Part shown: positions 36,512 to 45,234 of the stretch, in pieces
Numbering within the stretch: the first letter of the stretch is position 1
Layout: the number at the start of each line of letters is the position of its first letter
Assembly: GCF_026013545.1 (NCBI RefSeq)
Contig: NZ_JAPDOG010000006.1
Span: 62,001 to 126,000 of the forward strand
Direction of reading: 5' to 3'
Length of the DNA: 64,000 nt
DNA from: Defluviimonas salinarum
Lineage (GTDB): Bacteria; Pseudomonadota; Alphaproteobacteria; Rhodobacterales; Rhodobacteraceae
Notes under the pieces: generated by a model
What the model saw: only the letters and a program-made list of their open reading frames with translations
The model's database searches: none
What the model was told of the DNA's origin: nothing
Position numbers and translations under genes: made by a program

Positions 36512-37345
36512 TCAGGGACGCACGAACCGCGCCCCGGTTTCCGCCTTCGCGCCGGGGAGGATCCGGCGCGGCTCGATCCCGCGCGAACCACCGGCGACGA
36601 TCACGCCCTGTCCGGTCCGCAACGCCCTGCGCAGTTCCGCGACCGGCTCCTCGAGTTCCATGCCGACCGAGACCACCTTGCCGTCCTCGCGCGTGCCCGC
36701 CGCGATGATCGCGACGATCCTCGGCCGGCCGGCCGTGCGATCGAAGACCGGCGCGCCGGACGAGCCGAAATGGACATCGCAGTCGAAGGCGATGAGCCCC
36801 ACGTCGCGGCCAACGACCCGGCAACCGTCCTGCCACGACAGCGCCGCATCGCGTCCCGTCGCGAAGGACACGACGTCGATCTGGCGAACCTGATTGCCGA
36901 GACGCGCGATCGCGAAGGGCGCGGCGGTGGCCGCCGGGATCGGTTCGGCAAGCTCGAGCAGCGCGACATCGTGGCGAACGCTGTCGAGGTCTTTCGGATT
37001 CGCCGGATCGTAGCGCGGATGCGCCACAGCACGCGCGACGCCGCTCTCGGCCACGGCGACGCCATCGCGCAACCCGGCGCGAAAACGCATCCCGGCGATG
37101 TCCGGCGCCGTGCCCGAGCTGCCGCCGCGAAGGCAATGCGCCGCCGTCAGGACGAGGTCGGGCGCGATCAGGGCACCGGTGCAATAGCCCTGTGCGCCGA
37201 TCTCGACCCGGCCCACGGCCTCGAAGCCGAGCACATCCTGGCGGAGCGTCAGCCGCTTGAGCGGCGGTGCCTCGGCCGCCGCCGCCCCCGCGAGCGCCAA
37301 GACGGCAATGGAAACGAGGCCGATTATCCGCACCGCCGGCCTCAC
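36512..37345 (-). CDS. Secreted trypsin-like serine protease (S1), paralogue A
   Basis: 277 aa with a signal peptide at about 1-24 (VSIAVLALAGAAAAEA). The chymotrypsin triad is visible: His in LVLTAAHCL, Asp in VRHDVALLEL and Ser in HFGSSGAPVF. The Ser motif is GSSGAP rather than the usual GDSGGP, a variation shared with its neighbour. Cysteine pairs flank the active His. It probably acts in the periplasm or outside. It overlaps the upstream paralogue by ATGA and shares the C-terminal ending A-K/R-FV-K/R-P with it. Confidence 0.9.
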   Translation of the reverse strand: MRPAVRIIGLVSIAVLALAGAAAAEAPPLKRLTLRQDVLGFEAVGRVEIGAQGYCTGALIAPDLVLTAAHCLRGGSSGTAPDIAGMRFRAGLRDGVAVAESGVARAVAHPRYDPANPKDLDSVRHDVALLELAEPIPAATAAPFAIARLGNQVRQIDVVSFATGRDAALSWQDGCRVVGRDVGLIAFDCDVHFGSSGAPVFDRTAGRPRIVAIIAAGTREDGKVVSVGMELEEPVAELRRALRTGQGVIVAGGSRGIEPRRILPGAKAETGARFVRP

Positions 37346-38154
37346 GGCTTGACGAATTTCGCGCCGGCCGAGCCGGTCTTGCCCGTGGGCGATGCACCAG
37401 GACCGGGCGTGACCCTCTGGAACGGGCTTTCCCCCGCGGCGAAGGCCGCCTGCAGTTCGGTCAAAGGCTGCGTCATCTGCGTGGCGAGCGCCACCCGCTT
37501 GTCGTTCATCTCGGCCTTGGCCGAAACCACCGAGACGATCTGCGCGGCACCATCCTTGACCGCGAAGATCGGCGCGCCCGAGGAGCCGAAATCGACCGCG
37601 CAGGTCAGCACGAGAACACCCGGCTGGCGCCCGAGCACGAGACAGGCGTCCTGCATCGACGGCGCCTCGGACCGGTCGAAGGCGTAGGAGACGATGCTCA
37701 CCGTGTCGCCGCGCATCGGATCGGCGCCCACGTCGAAGGGCCGGATCGAGGGCAGCCGGATCGGCTGGTCAAGCTCCAGGAGGGCGAGGTCATAGGCGAC
37801 CCGGTCCATCGGGTTTTCCCCCTCGTAGACGTAGTCGGGATGCGCCATCGCTCGCTTCACGCCGCGATAGGCCGCCGCCCGGCCGTTGCGCCAGCCGGCA
37901 AGAAAGGTCAGCTCGCCGGGATCGATGTCCGCGCCCGTGCGCTGATCGACCAGGCAATGCGCGGCCGTCAGCACCAGCGAGGGCGCGATCAGCGCGCCGG
38001 TGCAAAACGAGGTATCGGCGATATTGAGCCGGCCGACGGCTTCCCAGCCGCGGGTCTCATCCGCCGAGTTCAGGGCATGGAGCGCCGCCGCCTCCTCCGC
38101 CGGAGCCGCGAGGGGCCAACCGGCCACCAACAGCGCCGCAATCCAGGTCCGCAT
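37342..38154 (-). CDS. Secreted trypsin-like serine protease (S1), paralogue B
   Basis: 270 aa with a signal peptide (about 1-19, ALLVAGWPLAAPA). Triad: LVLTAAHCLV, VAYDLALLELDQP and DFGSSGAPIF. Both this and the downstream gene begin the mature part with GWEAVGRLNI / GFEAVGRVEI and end with the motif GAKFVKP / GARFVRP, showing tandem duplication. The first residue pair of the mature protease is not a standard IVGG, so zymogen activation probably differs from trypsin. Confidence 0.9.
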   Translation of the reverse strand: MRTWIAALLVAGWPLAAPAEEAAALHALNSADETRGWEAVGRLNIADTSFCTGALIAPSLVLTAAHCLVDQRTGADIDPGELTFLAGWRNGRAAAYRGVKRAMAHPDYVYEGENPMDRVAYDLALLELDQPIRLPSIRPFDVGADPMRGDTVSIVSYAFDRSEAPSMQDACLVLGRQPGVLVLTCAVDFGSSGAPIFAVKDGAAQIVSVVSAKAEMNDKRVALATQMTQPLTELQAAFAAGESPFQRVTPGPGASPTGKTGSAGAKFVKP

Positions 38155-38221
38155 GTCGTCTCCCCTCCGTCATCCCGCATTTACCCACCTGTTGAGGCAA
38201 ATTTGTGACCGAGGGCAACCC

Positions 38222-38249
38222 GGCGCCGCGCCCGCGGGACCGCGGCGCC
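38222..38249. terminator. GC-rich hairpin between glcF and the protease pair
   Basis: GGCGCCGCG (38222-38230) and CGCGGCGCC (38241-38249) form a perfect 9-bp stem around a loop that itself contains CCCGCGGG. There is no T-tract, so it may be a rho-dependent pause or RNA-stability hairpin after glcF. Confidence 0.4.
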
Positions 38250-38302
38250 CGATTTCATGGGGTTTCGGCGAAGATCCGCTCCCCGGGCGCGCCGCTCCGG
38301 CC

Positions 38303-39589
38303 CTACCGTGCCAGCGCCCGCGGCCGGGGCCCGCCGCTCGCCCAGTCCAGAAGCTCCACCGTATGGACGACCGGCACGCCAGTCCCGGCACCGATCTGCA
38401 TCATGCAGCCGATATTGCCGGCCGCGATCACGTCCGGCGCCCGGGCCTCCAGCGTCGCGACCTTGCGCCGCTTGAGTTCCGCCGAAATCTCCGGCTGGAG
38501 CAGGTTGTAGGTCCCCGCCGAGCCGCAGCAGAGATGCGCGTCGGCCGGCTCGACGACCTCGAACCCCGCCGCCTTGAGGAGCGCCTTGGGCGCCCCCCGC
38601 ACCTGCTGGCCATGCTGCAGCGAGCAGGCCGCGTGATAGGCGACTCTCAAGGGCTCGGGCGCCGTGCCGGCGAACCCGATCCGCTCCAGAATCTCGCTCA
38701 CATCGCAAGCAAGACCCGCGATCTCCGCCGCCTCCTCCGCGAGCGGGTCGGTGCGGAACATGTGCCCGTAATCCTTCACCGTCGTGCCGCAGCCCGACGT
38801 GTTGATCACCACCGCGTCGAGCCCGCCCGCGCGCTTCTCCGCCGTCCAGGCGCGAATATTCGCCGCGGCCGAGGCGTGGCTCTCGCCGGTCTTGCCCATG
38901 TGATGGGTCAGCGCCCCGCAACAGCCCGCGCCCTTCGCCACCACCACCTCGCAACCGAGCCGCCTCAGAAGCCGGATCGTCGCGTCGTTGATATCGGTGT
39001 TGAGCGCCTTCTGCGCGCAGCCCGTCATCAGCGCGACCCGCATCCGCCGTTCCCCTGTCGCCGGGAAGACCTGCGGCGCGTCGTTGCGGCTCGCCGGCGG
39101 CACGCGCTCCGGCGCCATCGCCACCATCGCCCTCAGCCGCGCATCGGGCAACGAGGCGGCGACGGGCCGCGCCAGCCGGGCACCCGCCAGCGCCAGCCGG
39201 AACCGGCCCGGATGCGGGATCACCCGCGCCAGAAGCCAGCGCAGCGCCCGGTCGCGCCAGGGCCGGCGATAGGTCGCCTCGACATGCGCGCGGGCATGGT
39301 CGATCAGATGCATGTAATGCACGCCCGAGGGACAGGTCGTCATGCAGGCAAGGCACGACAGGCAACGGTCGATGTGCTTTACGGTCTTCTCATCCGCCGG
39401 CCGCCCGGTCTCCAGCATCTCCTTGATCAGGTAGATCCGCCCGCGCGGGGAATCGAGCTCGTCGCCGAGGACTTGGTAGGTGGGGCAAGTCGCAGTACAA
39501 AAGCCGCAATGAACGCAAGCACGCAGGATCTCGTTGGCGCGCTTGAGCCCATGATCCTTCAGCTGCTCTTCGGTGAAATGCGTCTGCAT
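38303..39589 (-). CDS. glcF: Glycolate oxidase iron-sulfur subunit
   Basis: 428 aa; electron-transfer subunit of glycolate dehydrogenase (glycolate to glyoxylate). Two 4Fe-4S ferredoxin clusters are visible: CVHCGFCTATCP (Cys25, 28, 31, 35) and CLSCLACMTTCP (Cys76, 79, 82, 86). Two CCG domains follow (GAGCCGALTHHMGKTG and DAHLCCGSAGTYN), with further Cys in TGCAQKALN and HAACSLQHGQQ. It starts 3 bases after the glcE stop and is last of the glcD-glcE-glcF operon. Confidence 0.96.
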   Translation of the reverse strand: MQTHFTEEQLKDHGLKRANEILRACVHCGFCTATCPTYQVLGDELDSPRGRIYLIKEMLETGRPADEKTVKHIDRCLSCLACMTTCPSGVHYMHLIDHARAHVEATYRRPWRDRALRWLLARVIPHPGRFRLALAGARLARPVAASLPDARLRAMVAMAPERVPPASRNDAPQVFPATGERRMRVALMTGCAQKALNTDINDATIRLLRRLGCEVVVAKGAGCCGALTHHMGKTGESHASAAANIRAWTAEKRAGGLDAVVINTSGCGTTVKDYGHMFRTDPLAEEAAEIAGLACDVSEILERIGFAGTAPEPLRVAYHAACSLQHGQQVRGAPKALLKAAGFEVVEPADAHLCCGSAGTYNLLQPEISAELKRRKVATLEARAPDVIAAGNIGCMMQIGAGTGVPVVHTVELLDWASGGPRPRALAR

Positions 39590-39592
39590 CGG

Positions 39593-40702
39593 TCAGCCCA
39601 TCAGCCCCGGATTGAGAATGCCGCGCGGGTCGAACCGGGCGCGCAGCCCCGCCGAGATCGCGGCGAGTGCCGCCGGCTCCGGCGCGAAGGTCGCGATCCG
39701 CGCGCGGGTCGCCGCCGCGGCGCGGATCAGCGTCGCATGGCCCCGGATCGGGCCGAGCGCCGCGCGCAGGTCGCTCCCCTCCGGCAACAGCGCCCAGACG
39801 AGCCCGCCCCCCCAGTCGAGCATCCACGCGCCGCCGATCCGCGCGACAAGGCCCGGCGCGTCCGAGGGCCGGACCGAGATCCGCCAGACGTCGCCCGCCT
39901 TGCCGTGGAACGGCGCCACCTCCCTCACCCGGCACCAGAGCGCCGCGACCCGCTCGGCGTCCGCCTCGACCGCGACCGGCCCATGCGCCCCGAGCGCCGC
40001 GGCAAGCCGCTCCGCGCGGTAGGCGACCGAGGCGGCAAAGCCCTCGATCCTCACCAGCGCGCCCTCGCCCGGCAGGTACGCCGCGCCGGTCACGTCAAAG
40101 GGCGTGCCGAGCGCCGCAGAGAGAACCCGCACGGCCGCGTCCGCACCCTCGACCCCGATGATGACCGTCGCCGCCGCCTCCGGCGCCGGCAGCACCTTGA
40201 ACGCCGCCTCGGTCAACACGCCGAGAGTGCCCCAGCTCCCCGCCATCAGCTTCACGAGGTCATAGCCGGTGACGTTCTTCATCACCCGCCCGCCGTTCTT
40301 CACCACCGCGCCGGTCCCGTCGACAAACCGCACCCCCAAAAGCGCATCGCGGCAAGCCCCCGCCTGCACCCGCCGCGGCCCCGAGACATTCGCGGCCACC
40401 ATGCCGCCCAACGTCGGTTCCCCGGCGGTCCCGAGAAGCCCGCGCCAGTCCGCCGGCTCGAAGGCCAGCCGCTGCCCTTCGGCCGCAAGCGCCGCCTCGA
40501 GCGCGGCCAAGGGCGTGCCCGCCTTCGCGACGACCGTCAGCGCCCCCGGCTCGTAAAGCGTGATCCCGGCCAGACCCGAGACGTCGAGCGCCGCGCCCGC
40601 GCCCGTCGAGCCGACGGGCCGCGTGCCGCCACCCCGCACGGTGAGCGGCGCGCACGCACCCCGAACCGCCTCTGCCAGCTCCTCTTCGGATGAAACCCTC
40701 AC
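39593..40702 (-). CDS. glcE: Glycolate oxidase FAD-binding subunit
   Basis: 369 aa; FAD-binding PCMH-type subunit of glycolate dehydrogenase. Motifs include APLTVRGGGTRPVGS, LAFEPADWRGLLG, the flavin loop TLGGMVAANVSGPRRVQAGA, VKNGGRVMKNVTGYDLVKLM and GSWGTLGVLTEAAFKVLP. The GTG start at 40702 fits the family N-terminus (VRVSSEEELAEAV) with GAAGG upstream; the longer open frame to 40795 would include repeat DNA. A palindromic repeat copy lies between glcD and glcE, an unusual place inside an operon. Confidence 0.94.
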   Translation of the reverse strand: MRVSSEEELAEAVRGACAPLTVRGGGTRPVGSTGAGAALDVSGLAGITLYEPGALTVVAKAGTPLAALEAALAAEGQRLAFEPADWRGLLGTAGEPTLGGMVAANVSGPRRVQAGACRDALLGVRFVDGTGAVVKNGGRVMKNVTGYDLVKLMAGSWGTLGVLTEAAFKVLPAPEAAATVIIGVEGADAAVRVLSAALGTPFDVTGAAYLPGEGALVRIEGFAASVAYRAERLAAALGAHGPVAVEADAERVAALWCRVREVAPFHGKAGDVWRISVRPSDAPGLVARIGGAWMLDWGGGLVWALLPEGSDLRAALGPIRGHATLIRAAAATRARIATFAPEPAALAAISAGLRARFDPRGILNPGLMG

Positions 40703-40710
40703 GCTGCTGC

Positions 40711-40766
40711 CTTCACCTTCTCGAAAATATCCTCCGGGGGTCCGGGGGTGGAAAACCCCCGGCGCC
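40711..40766 (+). repeat. Intergenic palindromic repeat, copy 6 (inside the glc operon)
   Basis: CTTCTCGAAAATATCCTCCGGGGG in outline, followed by GGGGGTGGAAAACCCCC, a short perfect 5-bp stem. It is a degenerate copy on the plus strand between glcD and glcE, where it could attenuate or process the operon mRNA. Confidence 0.65.
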
Positions 40767-40772
40767 GCCGCC

Positions 40773-42206
40773 TCACCCAGCCCGCCGCCCGGCACTCATG
40801 TGCAGCGGGAACACCTTGGCCGGGTTGAGCAACCAGCGCGGATCGAACACGTCCTTGACCCGCATCTGCGCCTCCATGTCCGCCGCCGAATATTGCACCT
40901 CCATCAGGTCGCGCTTCTCGATCCCGACGCCATGCTCGCCGGTCAGGCAGCCGCCGACCTCGACGCAGAGCTTCAGGATCTCCGCCCCGAGCGCCTCGCA
41001 GGTCTCCAGGTCCCCCGGCTTGTTGGCATCATAGAGGATCAGCGGATGCATGTTGCCGTCGCCGGCATGGAAGACGTTCGCCACATCGAGCCCGAAGTCG
41101 CGGCTCATCTCGCCGATCCGCTTCAGCACCTTCGGCAGGGCCGAGACCGGGATCGTCCCGTCGAGGCACATGTAGTCGTTGATCTGCCCTACGGCGCCGA
41201 AGGCCGACTTGCGGCCGAGCCAGATCTTCTGCGCCTCCTCCGCCGACCGGCTCTCGCGGAACTCGACCGGATCGTGCCGCGCCGCGGTCTGGCGGATCAG
41301 GCCGAGTTGCTCGTCGATCTCGGCCTCCGCGCCCTCCACCTCGACGATCAGGAGCGCCTCGCAATCCGGATAGCCGGCACGGGCGAAGGCCTCGCAGGCG
41401 CGGATGCAGGGCCGGTCCATGAACTCGATCGCGACCGGCAGCACGCCCGCCTTGATGATGTCGGCGACACAGGCGCCCGCGACCTCGTTCGAGCCGAAGG
41501 CGATCAGCACCGGCCGCGCCCCCTCGGGCTTTGGCAGGATCCGCAACACCGCCTCGGTGACGACGCCGAGCTGCCCCTCCGAGCCGCAGACCACCCCGAG
41601 AAGGTCATAGCCTCCGGCATCGAGATGCGCGCCGCCGATCTCGACCACGTCGCCCTCCATCGTCACCAGCGTGACGCCCATCAGGTTGTTCGTCGTCACC
41701 CCGTATTTCAGGCAATGCGCCCCGCCCGAGTTCATCGCGATATTGCCGGCGATTGCACAGGCGAGCTGCGAGGAGGGATCGGGCGCATAGAAGAAGCCCT
41801 CCTCCTCCACGGCGCCGGTGACCGAAAGGTTCGTGCGCCCCGCCTCGACCCGGATGAAGCGGTCGTCGTAATCCACGTCGAGCACCCGGTTCATCCGCGC
41901 CACCCCGAGGATCACGCTGTCCGCCGTCGGCAGCGCGCCGCCAGCGAGCGAGGTTCCCGCCCCCCTCGGCACCACCGGCACCCGCTCCTCGTGACAGACC
42001 TTGAGCACCGCCGCGACCTCGGCGGTCGAGCCTGGCAACACGACGGCGAGCGGCGCGCAGCGATAGGCGGCAAGCGCATCGCATTCATAGGCGCGGGTCT
42101 CGGCAGGGTCGTCGATCACCGCCCCGTCCGCCATCGCCGCGCGAAGCCGCGCGACGATCTCTGCCTTGCGGGCAAGGACGGAACGGTCGGCGACGGGTAG
42201 ATCCAT
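40773..42206 (-). CDS. glcD: Glycolate oxidase catalytic subunit (FAD-linked)
   Basis: 477 aa; the substrate-oxidising flavoprotein subunit of glycolate dehydrogenase. The PCMH FAD domain shows VPVVPRGAGTSLAGGALP, FYAPDPSSQLACAIAGNIAM and GVTTNNLMGVTLVTMEGD. The C-terminal domain has VFHAGDGNMHPLIL (active-site His) and LTGEHGVGIEKRD. ATG at 42206 has GAGGTG six bases upstream; upstream in-frame codons extend through the operator and are rejected. First gene of glcDEF, preceded by a palindromic operator. Confidence 0.96.
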   Translation of the reverse strand: MDLPVADRSVLARKAEIVARLRAAMADGAVIDDPAETRAYECDALAAYRCAPLAVVLPGSTAEVAAVLKVCHEERVPVVPRGAGTSLAGGALPTADSVILGVARMNRVLDVDYDDRFIRVEAGRTNLSVTGAVEEEGFFYAPDPSSQLACAIAGNIAMNSGGAHCLKYGVTTNNLMGVTLVTMEGDVVEIGGAHLDAGGYDLLGVVCGSEGQLGVVTEAVLRILPKPEGARPVLIAFGSNEVAGACVADIIKAGVLPVAIEFMDRPCIRACEAFARAGYPDCEALLIVEVEGAEAEIDEQLGLIRQTAARHDPVEFRESRSAEEAQKIWLGRKSAFGAVGQINDYMCLDGTIPVSALPKVLKRIGEMSRDFGLDVANVFHAGDGNMHPLILYDANKPGDLETCEALGAEILKLCVEVGGCLTGEHGVGIEKRDLMEVQYSAADMEAQMRVKDVFDPRWLLNPAKVFPLHMSAGRRAG

Positions 42207-42216
42207 GGCACACCTC

Positions 42217-42245
42217 AAAACTGGTAAGAAATTATAACCAGTTTT
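42217..42245 (-). promoter_or_regulatory. glc operator enclosing a TATAAT box
   Basis: AAAACTGGT (42217-42225) and ACCAGTTTT (42237-42245) are perfect 9-base inverted arms around an 11-base AT-rich spacer. Read on the minus strand the spacer begins TATAAT (42236-42231), an ideal -10 box 25 bases before glcD. A regulator bound here would occlude RNA polymerase. No GlcC-like gene is adjacent. Confidence 0.7.
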
Positions 42246-42354
42246 CGTGAAACGCAATCGAATCCTTGTCGCGCAGCTCTCCTTTCGGGCAGAAACCGGG
42301 CACCCGCACATCAATGTGATCCCGGCTCCGGTCCCGCCGTGGCACTCTGCCGCC

Positions 42355-42711
42355 ATGTTCCGCCCGTGTCTCGTCCTCCTCGCCCTGGCAGCCGGTCCGG
42401 CCTGCGCCGACCCACCGCAAATCACCGGCGCGCGTGCGGAACGCCACGGCGGCACCCTTACCTTCACCGTCACGCTGACCCATCCCGATTCCGGCTGGGA
42501 CCATTATGCCAGCGGCTGGGAGGTGCTCGCGCCCGACGGCGGCCGGCTCGGCTACCGCGAGCTCACACATCCCCATGTCGAGGAGCAGCCCTTCACCCGG
42601 AGCCTCTCCGGCGTGGCGGTCCCCGATGGCCTCGACCACGTGCTGATTCGCCCGCGCTGCACCCTCGACGGCTGGGTCGCGACACCAGTCAGGCTCGATC
42701 TTGCCGATTAA
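42355..42711 (+). CDS. Small exported protein of unknown function
   Basis: 118 aa from ATG at 42355. The signal peptide is clear (MFRPCLVLLALAAGPACA, cleavage before DPPQI). The mature part is a beta-rich domain, with HGGTLTFTVTLTHPDSGWDH, the Trp/Gly turn ASGWEVL and a late CTLDGW. I do not recognise the family; it resembles small periplasmic immunoglobulin-like folds. A longer in-frame version starting in the glc operator region lacks a signal sequence and is less likely. It stands alone. Confidence 0.7.
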   Translation: MFRPCLVLLALAAGPACADPPQITGARAERHGGTLTFTVTLTHPDSGWDHYASGWEVLAPDGGRLGYRELTHPHVEEQPFTRSLSGVAVPDGLDHVLIRPRCTLDGWVATPVRLDLAD

Positions 42712-42885
42712 ATTGCTTCGAGAAACGATCCGGCCAATTTCCGCCGCATTTCCGGGCCACGCTTACGCCGCGTCAAGTTGACCGGACTTTAGCGTATCAA
42801 GAATCGTTTGGGTTGTGTTACCCTCCGCTCGTGCCGTCACCTTGCGCACCACAGCGCAACCAAAACCAATAATCGGGAGGATGTC

Positions 42886-43080
42886 ATGAGCCAGGCGAAG
42901 CGCCGCGACGAGATAGATTTGATCGTGGACGATATTCTGGCCAAGCCTGAGCGTGCCGAAGAGCTGAAGCGCCTGCTGCGCGACCGTCTCGGAGCGCCGG
43001 CCAATTTCCGGCAGAGCCGGCTGCGGGTCGTGGTCTCGAACGACGATCCGGACAGCCTGTGGGACAACATGCCGGTCTGA
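42886..43080 (+). CDS. Small basic/acidic hypothetical protein (64 aa)
   Basis: A 64-residue cytoplasmic protein with a helical first half (AKRRDEIDLIVDDILAKPER) and a short beta-like tail ending SNDDPDSLWDNMPV. GGGAGG lies seven bases before the ATG, which supports expression. Family not recognised. A 6-base inverted repeat TTGCGC-N6-GCGCAA (42842-42859) sits in its leader. It is followed by a strong bidirectional terminator. Confidence 0.6.
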   Translation: MSQAKRRDEIDLIVDDILAKPERAEELKRLLRDRLGAPANFRQSRLRVVVSNDDPDSLWDNMPV

Positions 43081-43121
43081 CCGCGTTGCCATCGCGGCGA
43101 TCGAAACCCCACTCTCATGAA

Positions 43122-43157
43122 AACGCCCTGACGCGCCCTTTCGGGCGCGTCAGCGTT
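43122..43157. terminator. Bidirectional terminator
   Basis: CTGACGCGCCC (43128-43138) and GGGCGCGTCAG (43143-43153) form a perfect 11-bp stem with loop TTTC, extended by AACG/CGTT outside. It separates the convergent 64-aa gene and the moxR-cluster operon, whose last stop codon lies in the right arm. Confidence 0.7.
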
Positions 43158-45234
43158 GGCCCTCGCGAAGCCAGGCGAGCACGCTGAGACCCAGCGCGAT
43201 CAGGAGGAACGCCCAGGCCGGAAGCAGCGGCGCGATGCGGATATCGGTGGTCCGGTAGGCATCGCGCGGGGTAATGCCGACCCAGCCGCGCCCGATCGCC
43301 GGACGCCCCGCGCGCACCGTGCGGACATCCGGAAGCCCGTCCTCGATCCGCAGGAACCCGCCCTGGCTCGCCTCCGCCACCGGGCCGAGCGGCGCCTCGG
43401 AGGCGATCGTCTCCTCGAACTCGCGCGGCGCCGCCGGACCGAGGGCCACCACCCGGTTCAACTCGCCGTCAGTCAAGCGATAGAGCCCGATCTCGGGCGC
43501 CGCGAATTCGGCCTCGTAGCGCCCCGGTGCCGCTTCGGTCAGTTGCAACACTGTCTCGGTGCCGTCCGGCGCGGTCACGGTGACTTCGCGCGCGCCTTCG
43601 CTCAAGGTACGCCGGGTGATTGTCAGTTTTTGGCCTTCCGCGGTGGCGACCAGCGCCTCCTCCTCGAGTTCGGGCTCCTTCATCATCCAGTGCGCCAGTC
43701 GGCGCAGCAGCTCGAGCTGCGGCCCGCCGCCCTCGAACCCGCGCCCCCAGAGCCAGGCCTGATCGGAGCCGAGAAGCGCCACCCGCCCCTCGGCGACCCG
43801 GTTGAGCACCAGGAGCGGCCGGCCGCCGGGCGCCTCCATCACCACCTGCCCGGCAGGATCGGCAAGCTCGAGATAGCGCATCCAGCGCCCCCAACTGGGC
43901 GCCCCGACCGTCCCGGCCGCCCCGCCCTCAGGCGCGAAAGCCTCGAGCCCCTCAGCCACCGGATGGCGCTGACCGAGATCGGAGACGCGCGGCGTGAAGC
44001 CGCCCTCGATCACCCGCGCCGTCGGCCTTGCGGGCAGGATGTCGCCAAGGCCCGAGTGATAGAGGCTCTCGGCCGAGGCGAAATCCGGACCGGCCGCGAC
44101 CAGCACTGCTCCGCCGGCAAGCACGTAGTCGCGGATATTGTCGAGATAGGCCGAGGGCAGGATGCCCCTCAGCCGGTAGCGGTCGAAGATGATCAGGTCG
44201 AACTCGGTGATCTTCTCGACAAAAAGCTCGCGCGTCGGGAAGGCGATCAGCGACAACTCCGAGACCGGCACGCCGTCCTGCTTGTCGGGCGGGCGCAGGA
44301 TGGTGAAATGCACCAGATCCACCGCGCTGTCGGATTTCAGGAGGTTGCGCCAGGTCCGCTCGCCCGCATAGGGCTCGCCCGAGACCAGAAGCACCCTGAG
44401 CCGGTCGCGCACCCCGTTGATCTGCACCACGGCCATGTTGTTGCGATCGGTGAGTTCGCCTTCGGCGATTTCAACCCATAGTTGCACCACGTTCTGCCCG
44501 CCGTGATCGAGCACCAGCGGCAGGTCGATATCCTCTCCCACCGGCACCGGATAGGTCTCCGGCGGCGCGCCGTCGATCGCAACCGAGAGCATGACCGGCC
44601 GCCCGCCAAGCCCCGCCGGCATCCGACCCTGCTCCTCGACGCGGATCGTGAGCTGCACCGGCTCGCCGATAATCCCGAAGACCGGGGCGGTCTTGATCAT
44701 CAAGCGGCGGTCCCAGTCGCTTTCGTGCCCGGTCAGGAGCACGTTCATCGGCGCGGGCATGTCGGGCGCAAGCTCCAGATCATGCACCTGACCGTCGGTG
44801 ACGAGGATCGCACCCGCAACGCGCGCCCGCGGCTCCTCGGCCAGGGCCTGGGCGAGCGCGGTCATCGCGAGCGTGCCGGCATCCTCGGCGCCGTCGCCCA
44901 GAACAACCTTGCGCAGTTCGGTGTTCGGCAAGGCCGCGATTTCGGCCTCGACCCGCGCCACCGCCGCTTCGGTCTGCTTGGCGCGGTCGGCGATCTTCTG
45001 GCTCGCGCTCTCGTCAACGACGAGAATGACGATGTCGCTGAGGCTGCGCCGTTCCTCGGTCTGCAGCGAGGGCCCGGCGATTGCCGCCAAAAGTGCCGCG
45101 GCGGCGAGGCTGCGCAGCCACCAGCCAGACAAACCGCGCCAGAGTGCTATTGCCACGAAGGCCAGCGCCAGACCGCAGGCGGCCCAGATCAGCGGCCAGG
45201 GCAGGAACGGATCGAAGACGACATGCCCGGTCAT
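43150..45234 (-). CDS. Membrane protein with VWA/amidotransferase-like domains (moxR cluster)
   Basis: 694 aa with two or three N-terminal membrane segments (WPLIWAACGLALAFVAIALW, LRSLAAAALLAAIAGP), a VWA-like region with VILVVDESASQKIADRA (MIDAS only partly conserved), a long periplasmic beta-rich middle, and a class-I-glutamine-amidotransferase-like fold region (FDLIIFDRYRLRGILPSAYL, YVLAGGAVLVAAGPD). A C-terminal membrane helix (LPAWAFLLIALGLSVLAWL) follows. Function unknown. Last gene of the moxR operon; overlaps the DUF4159 gene by ATGA. Confidence 0.83.
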   Translation of the reverse strand: MTGHVVFDPFLPWPLIWAACGLALAFVAIALWRGLSGWWLRSLAAAALLAAIAGPSLQTEERRSLSDIVILVVDESASQKIADRAKQTEAAVARVEAEIAALPNTELRKVVLGDGAEDAGTLAMTALAQALAEEPRARVAGAILVTDGQVHDLELAPDMPAPMNVLLTGHESDWDRRLMIKTAPVFGIIGEPVQLTIRVEEQGRMPAGLGGRPVMLSVAIDGAPPETYPVPVGEDIDLPLVLDHGGQNVVQLWVEIAEGELTDRNNMAVVQINGVRDRLRVLLVSGEPYAGERTWRNLLKSDSAVDLVHFTILRPPDKQDGVPVSELSLIAFPTRELFVEKITEFDLIIFDRYRLRGILPSAYLDNIRDYVLAGGAVLVAAGPDFASAESLYHSGLGDILPARPTARVIEGGFTPRVSDLGQRHPVAEGLEAFAPEGGAAGTVGAPSWGRWMRYLELADPAGQVVMEAPGGRPLLVLNRVAEGRVALLGSDQAWLWGRGFEGGGPQLELLRRLAHWMMKEPELEEEALVATAEGQKLTITRRTLSEGAREVTVTAPDGTETVLQLTEAAPGRYEAEFAAPEIGLYRLTDGELNRVVALGPAAPREFEETIASEAPLGPVAEASQGGFLRIEDGLPDVRTVRAGRPAIGRGWVGITPRDAYRTTDIRIAPLLPAWAFLLIALGLSVLAWLREGQR

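Noticed and set aside
38000-40693. An 897-codon plus-strand frame opposite glcE and glcF
   Set aside because: The minus strand encodes canonical glycolate oxidase subunits; the opposite frame is compositional.
42247-42354. N-terminal extension of the exported 118-aa protein
   Set aside because: The extension overlaps the glc operator end and would bury the clear signal peptide that begins at 42355.
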